From Emcibacteraceae bacterium (GTDB lineage: Bacteria; Pseudomonadota; Alphaproteobacteria; Sphingomonadales; Emcibacteraceae), in the NCBI GenBank assembly GCA_016763335.1, contig JAESUD010000220.1:1-7826 (forward strand): a stretch of DNA of 7,826 nt, in the 5' to 3' direction. The position numbers were made by a program, and so were the translations under genes. Shown in pieces: positions 6,711 to 7,826 of this stretch. Every line of letters begins with the position of its first letter. Positions within the stretch are counted from its first letter, which is position 1. Below the pieces are notes generated by a model. The model did not search any database. It saw nothing but the letters and a program-made list of their open reading frames with translations, and was not told the origin of the DNA.

Positions 6711-7377
6711 CATATTTTCCGGAAATTGCATCAAAAACCTTTTGAGAAAACTGCTTTATCATGTCTCCTCTTGGATCACCACCTCTGACCATCAAACCAA
6801 GCAAGCCACCAGCCGCATTGGTGTCAAAATCAGTGATATAATATTCACCGAGCAACTCATCTGATTGACTATCCTGAATTCTCAATAAGCCAGTCATACT
6901 ATCGCTACCACCAATCAACACAACAGCACCACCATTTGTCATCGCAAATGAATTCACCGATACACTCACATCCACATTTTTCCTGCCTACGAATTTATTA
7001 GAAAGAGCGCTTACAATACCTTCTCTAACATCAGTTTCCACCTCAGCCATTTCTGTTTCTAATGAAACTATTTTTCTTTCGGATTTTTCGATGGATTGTT
7101 CGGCAACTTTTGTAATTTGTTTCTGCTTAAGTCGTGTTTGCTTTCCTAAACCTGCAATACGTTCTTTTTGAGCAGTAATACTTTCTCTTTCCTTGGTGAC
7201 TCTGCTCTGAACACCGGCCACAAATTCCGGGCTAAGACTAACCTCAATATTTGCAATATTTATTTCGCCGACATCAACGGCAGAAAGTGAATGTATTGGT
7301 TGTACGTCCTTAGGCCCACAAGATGCCACGAACAATAATGCTGTAATGATAAAAATAAATTTAAATGAAATCTTCAT
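6703..7377 (-). CDS. Predicted outer-membrane lipoprotein with internal coiled coil
   Basis: This 224-residue protein begins with a clear lipoprotein signal ending in VASC, so Cys20 would be lipidated; Gly at the next position favours the outer membrane. AGGGG at 7385-7389, 7 nt before the ATG, sets the start. After a short strand (IANIEVSL, 41-48), residues 58-118 are charged and heptad-like, predicting a coiled coil. Residues 130-220 look like an alpha/beta domain, with DVSVSVNSFAM, a Gly-rich turn, and LLRIQDSQSDELLGEYYITD, then a final helix. The last part resembles the layout of DUF4410-like periplasmic lipoproteins, but this is a weak likeness. The gene leads a two-gene operon with the lipoprotein downstream. 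Function is unknown. Confidence 0.8.
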   Translation of the reverse strand: MKISFKFIFIITALLFVASCGPKDVQPIHSLSAVDVGEINIANIEVSLSPEFVAGVQSRVTKERESITAQKERIAGLGKQTRLKQKQITKVAEQSIEKSERKIVSLETEMAEVETDVREGIVSALSNKFVGRKNVDVSVSVNSFAMTNGGAVVLIGGSDSMTGLLRIQDSQSDELLGEYYITDFDTNAAGGLLGLMVRGGDPRGDMIKQFSQKVFDAISGKYDE

Positions 7378-7422
7378 AAGAAATCCCCTGTAAAATATAC
7401 TAAATATAACTTAACTTGATGC

Positions 7423-7435
7423 TTATGTTACATAA
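7423..7435. promoter_or_regulatory. Palindrome TTATGTTACATAA, candidate operator
   Basis: TTATGT and ACATAA are perfect inverted copies around a central T. The site lies about 46 bp upstream of the lipoprotein operon start codon, a suitable place for a dimeric regulator. AT-richness makes chance palindromes possible. Confidence 0.3.
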
Positions 7436-7511
7436 ATCAAAATATAACGCAACCCATTAGGTGTTAACCATAAACACTTCTTCAATCATAATTATATCTT
7501 ATATAACATTC

Positions 7512-7524
7512 GTAACATCGTTAC
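7512..7524. promoter_or_regulatory. Inverted repeat GTAAC-ATC-GTTAC, candidate operator
   Basis: Two perfect 5-bp arms are separated by 3 bp in the middle of the divergent intergenic region. There is no T tract, so it is not a terminator. It could bind a dimeric regulator of either flanking gene; the cognate protein is unknown. Confidence 0.25.
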
Positions 7525-7613
7525 ACTAATATCATATTTAAGTTTTTTGATGCAAAAAATGTAAAACACCCAAACAAAATTTATGTCTGTTATTATAAAT
7601 TCATTAATATCAA

Positions 7614-7642
7614 TTGTATCTTTTAACGTCTGCAGCCATAAT
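7614..7642 (+). promoter_or_regulatory. Sigma70-like promoter of the right-edge secreted protein
   Basis: TTGTAT at 7614-7619 and CATAAT at 7637-7642 are 17 bp apart. Transcription would begin near 7649, shortly before the start codons at 7667 or 7682. Match to consensus is fair, in an AT-rich background. Confidence 0.4.
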
Positions 7643-7666
7643 ATTACCATAAAACATAATTCATAA

Positions 7667-7826
7667 ATGGGGAGGCTTTTCTTGGTTCATTTCTTAAAAA
7701 TAGTTGTGGTTGTTACAGCCTATATCGGCTTTTTAACAAGCGCCTTTGCACAAGAAAAAGATTATAGTAACTTCATTGAAAAAATTGATAATATCTTTTC
7801 TGATATCCCAAAACAAAGCGCCCCCG
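7667..7826 (+). CDS. Secreted protein with Sec signal peptide, 3' end off the window
   Basis: The frame is open from ATG 7667 to the right edge. Two starts are possible in the same frame: ATG 7667, which has no Shine-Dalgarno, and TTG 7682, which follows a strong GGGGAGG (7669-7675) at 6 nt and is the more likely one. Either way the N-terminus is a Sec signal peptide, with a hydrophobic core IVVVVTAYIGFLTSAFA and a probable signal peptidase I cut before QEKDY. The next visible residues (YSNFIEKIDNIFSDI) look helical and acidic. Only about 53 codons are visible, so the product cannot be named. A sigma70-like promoter lies just upstream. Confidence 0.68.
   Translation, partial: MGRLFLVHFLKIVVVVTAYIGFLTSAFAQEKDYSNFIEKIDNIFSDIPKQSAP

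Larger units (their letters stand above)
7378..7666. other. AT-rich divergent intergenic region with short palindromes
   Basis: This 289-bp stretch lies between the leftward lipoprotein operon and a rightward secreted-protein gene. I see no ORF or RNA gene in it. It contains the near-palindromes at 7423-7435 and 7512-7524 and the imperfect stem GTGTT/AACAC at 7461-7477, all possible regulator sites. No clear promoter for the lipoprotein operon could be fixed among the many TATATT-like strings. Confidence 0.5.

Noticed and set aside
1..7826. CRISPR arrays, tRNAs, insertion sequences or element-end att repeats
   Set aside because: No regularly spaced repeats, cloverleaf sequence, transposase or paired att-like repeat was found by reading either strand.

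Overview
The window looks like part of an AT-leaning alphaproteobacterial genome. The relaxase, MobC and ArdC proteins are of the kind carried by mobile elements of Alphaproteobacteria, and the other genes are ordinary Gram-negative types. No rRNA, tRNA or species marker is present, so the assignment is an inference of moderate strength.

Layout: (1) Positions 3-991 hold the end of a DNA-transfer module on the + strand: an ArdC-type antirestriction protein whose first few codons lie off the left edge, then a tiny overlapping ORF with a perfect Shine-Dalgarno but an in-frame TAA at codon 14. A rho-independent terminator follows at 1116-1145. (2) Positions 1144-3007 on the - strand are a mobilization operon read leftwards: a possible 38-residue ORF, MobC and a relaxase, joined by 4-nt ATGA overlaps. 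The relaxase frame is cut by a TAG at 1447-1449, after which 100 codons stay open in the same frame and end at the terminator. (3) Positions 3008-3133 are the non-coding gap before the mob operon and the place where an oriT would be expected; it holds an 11-bp-phased direct repeat. (4) Positions 3134-6091 on the + strand carry an orphan six-helix membrane histidine kinase and a sodium:solute symporter with a good sigma70-like promoter of its own. The symporter has lost about one base near 5873, so its last 72 codons are out of frame. (5) Positions 6105-7377 on the - strand are an overlapping pair of lipoproteins. (6) A 289-bp AT-rich gap with short palindromes precedes a secreted protein that runs off the right edge.

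How the genes fit: ArdC would protect incoming single-stranded DNA, and the relaxase with MobC would nick and process oriT. The kinase, symporter and lipoproteins look like resident or cargo genes with no visible link to transfer. The most notable pattern is that three of the reading frames are interrupted by one small lesion each while the rest of each frame stays well preserved. This suggests either a recently decaying element or sequence errors, and reads would decide. I did not find convincing evidence for a wholly new system. The lipoprotein pair and the two micro-ORFs are the least explained parts.
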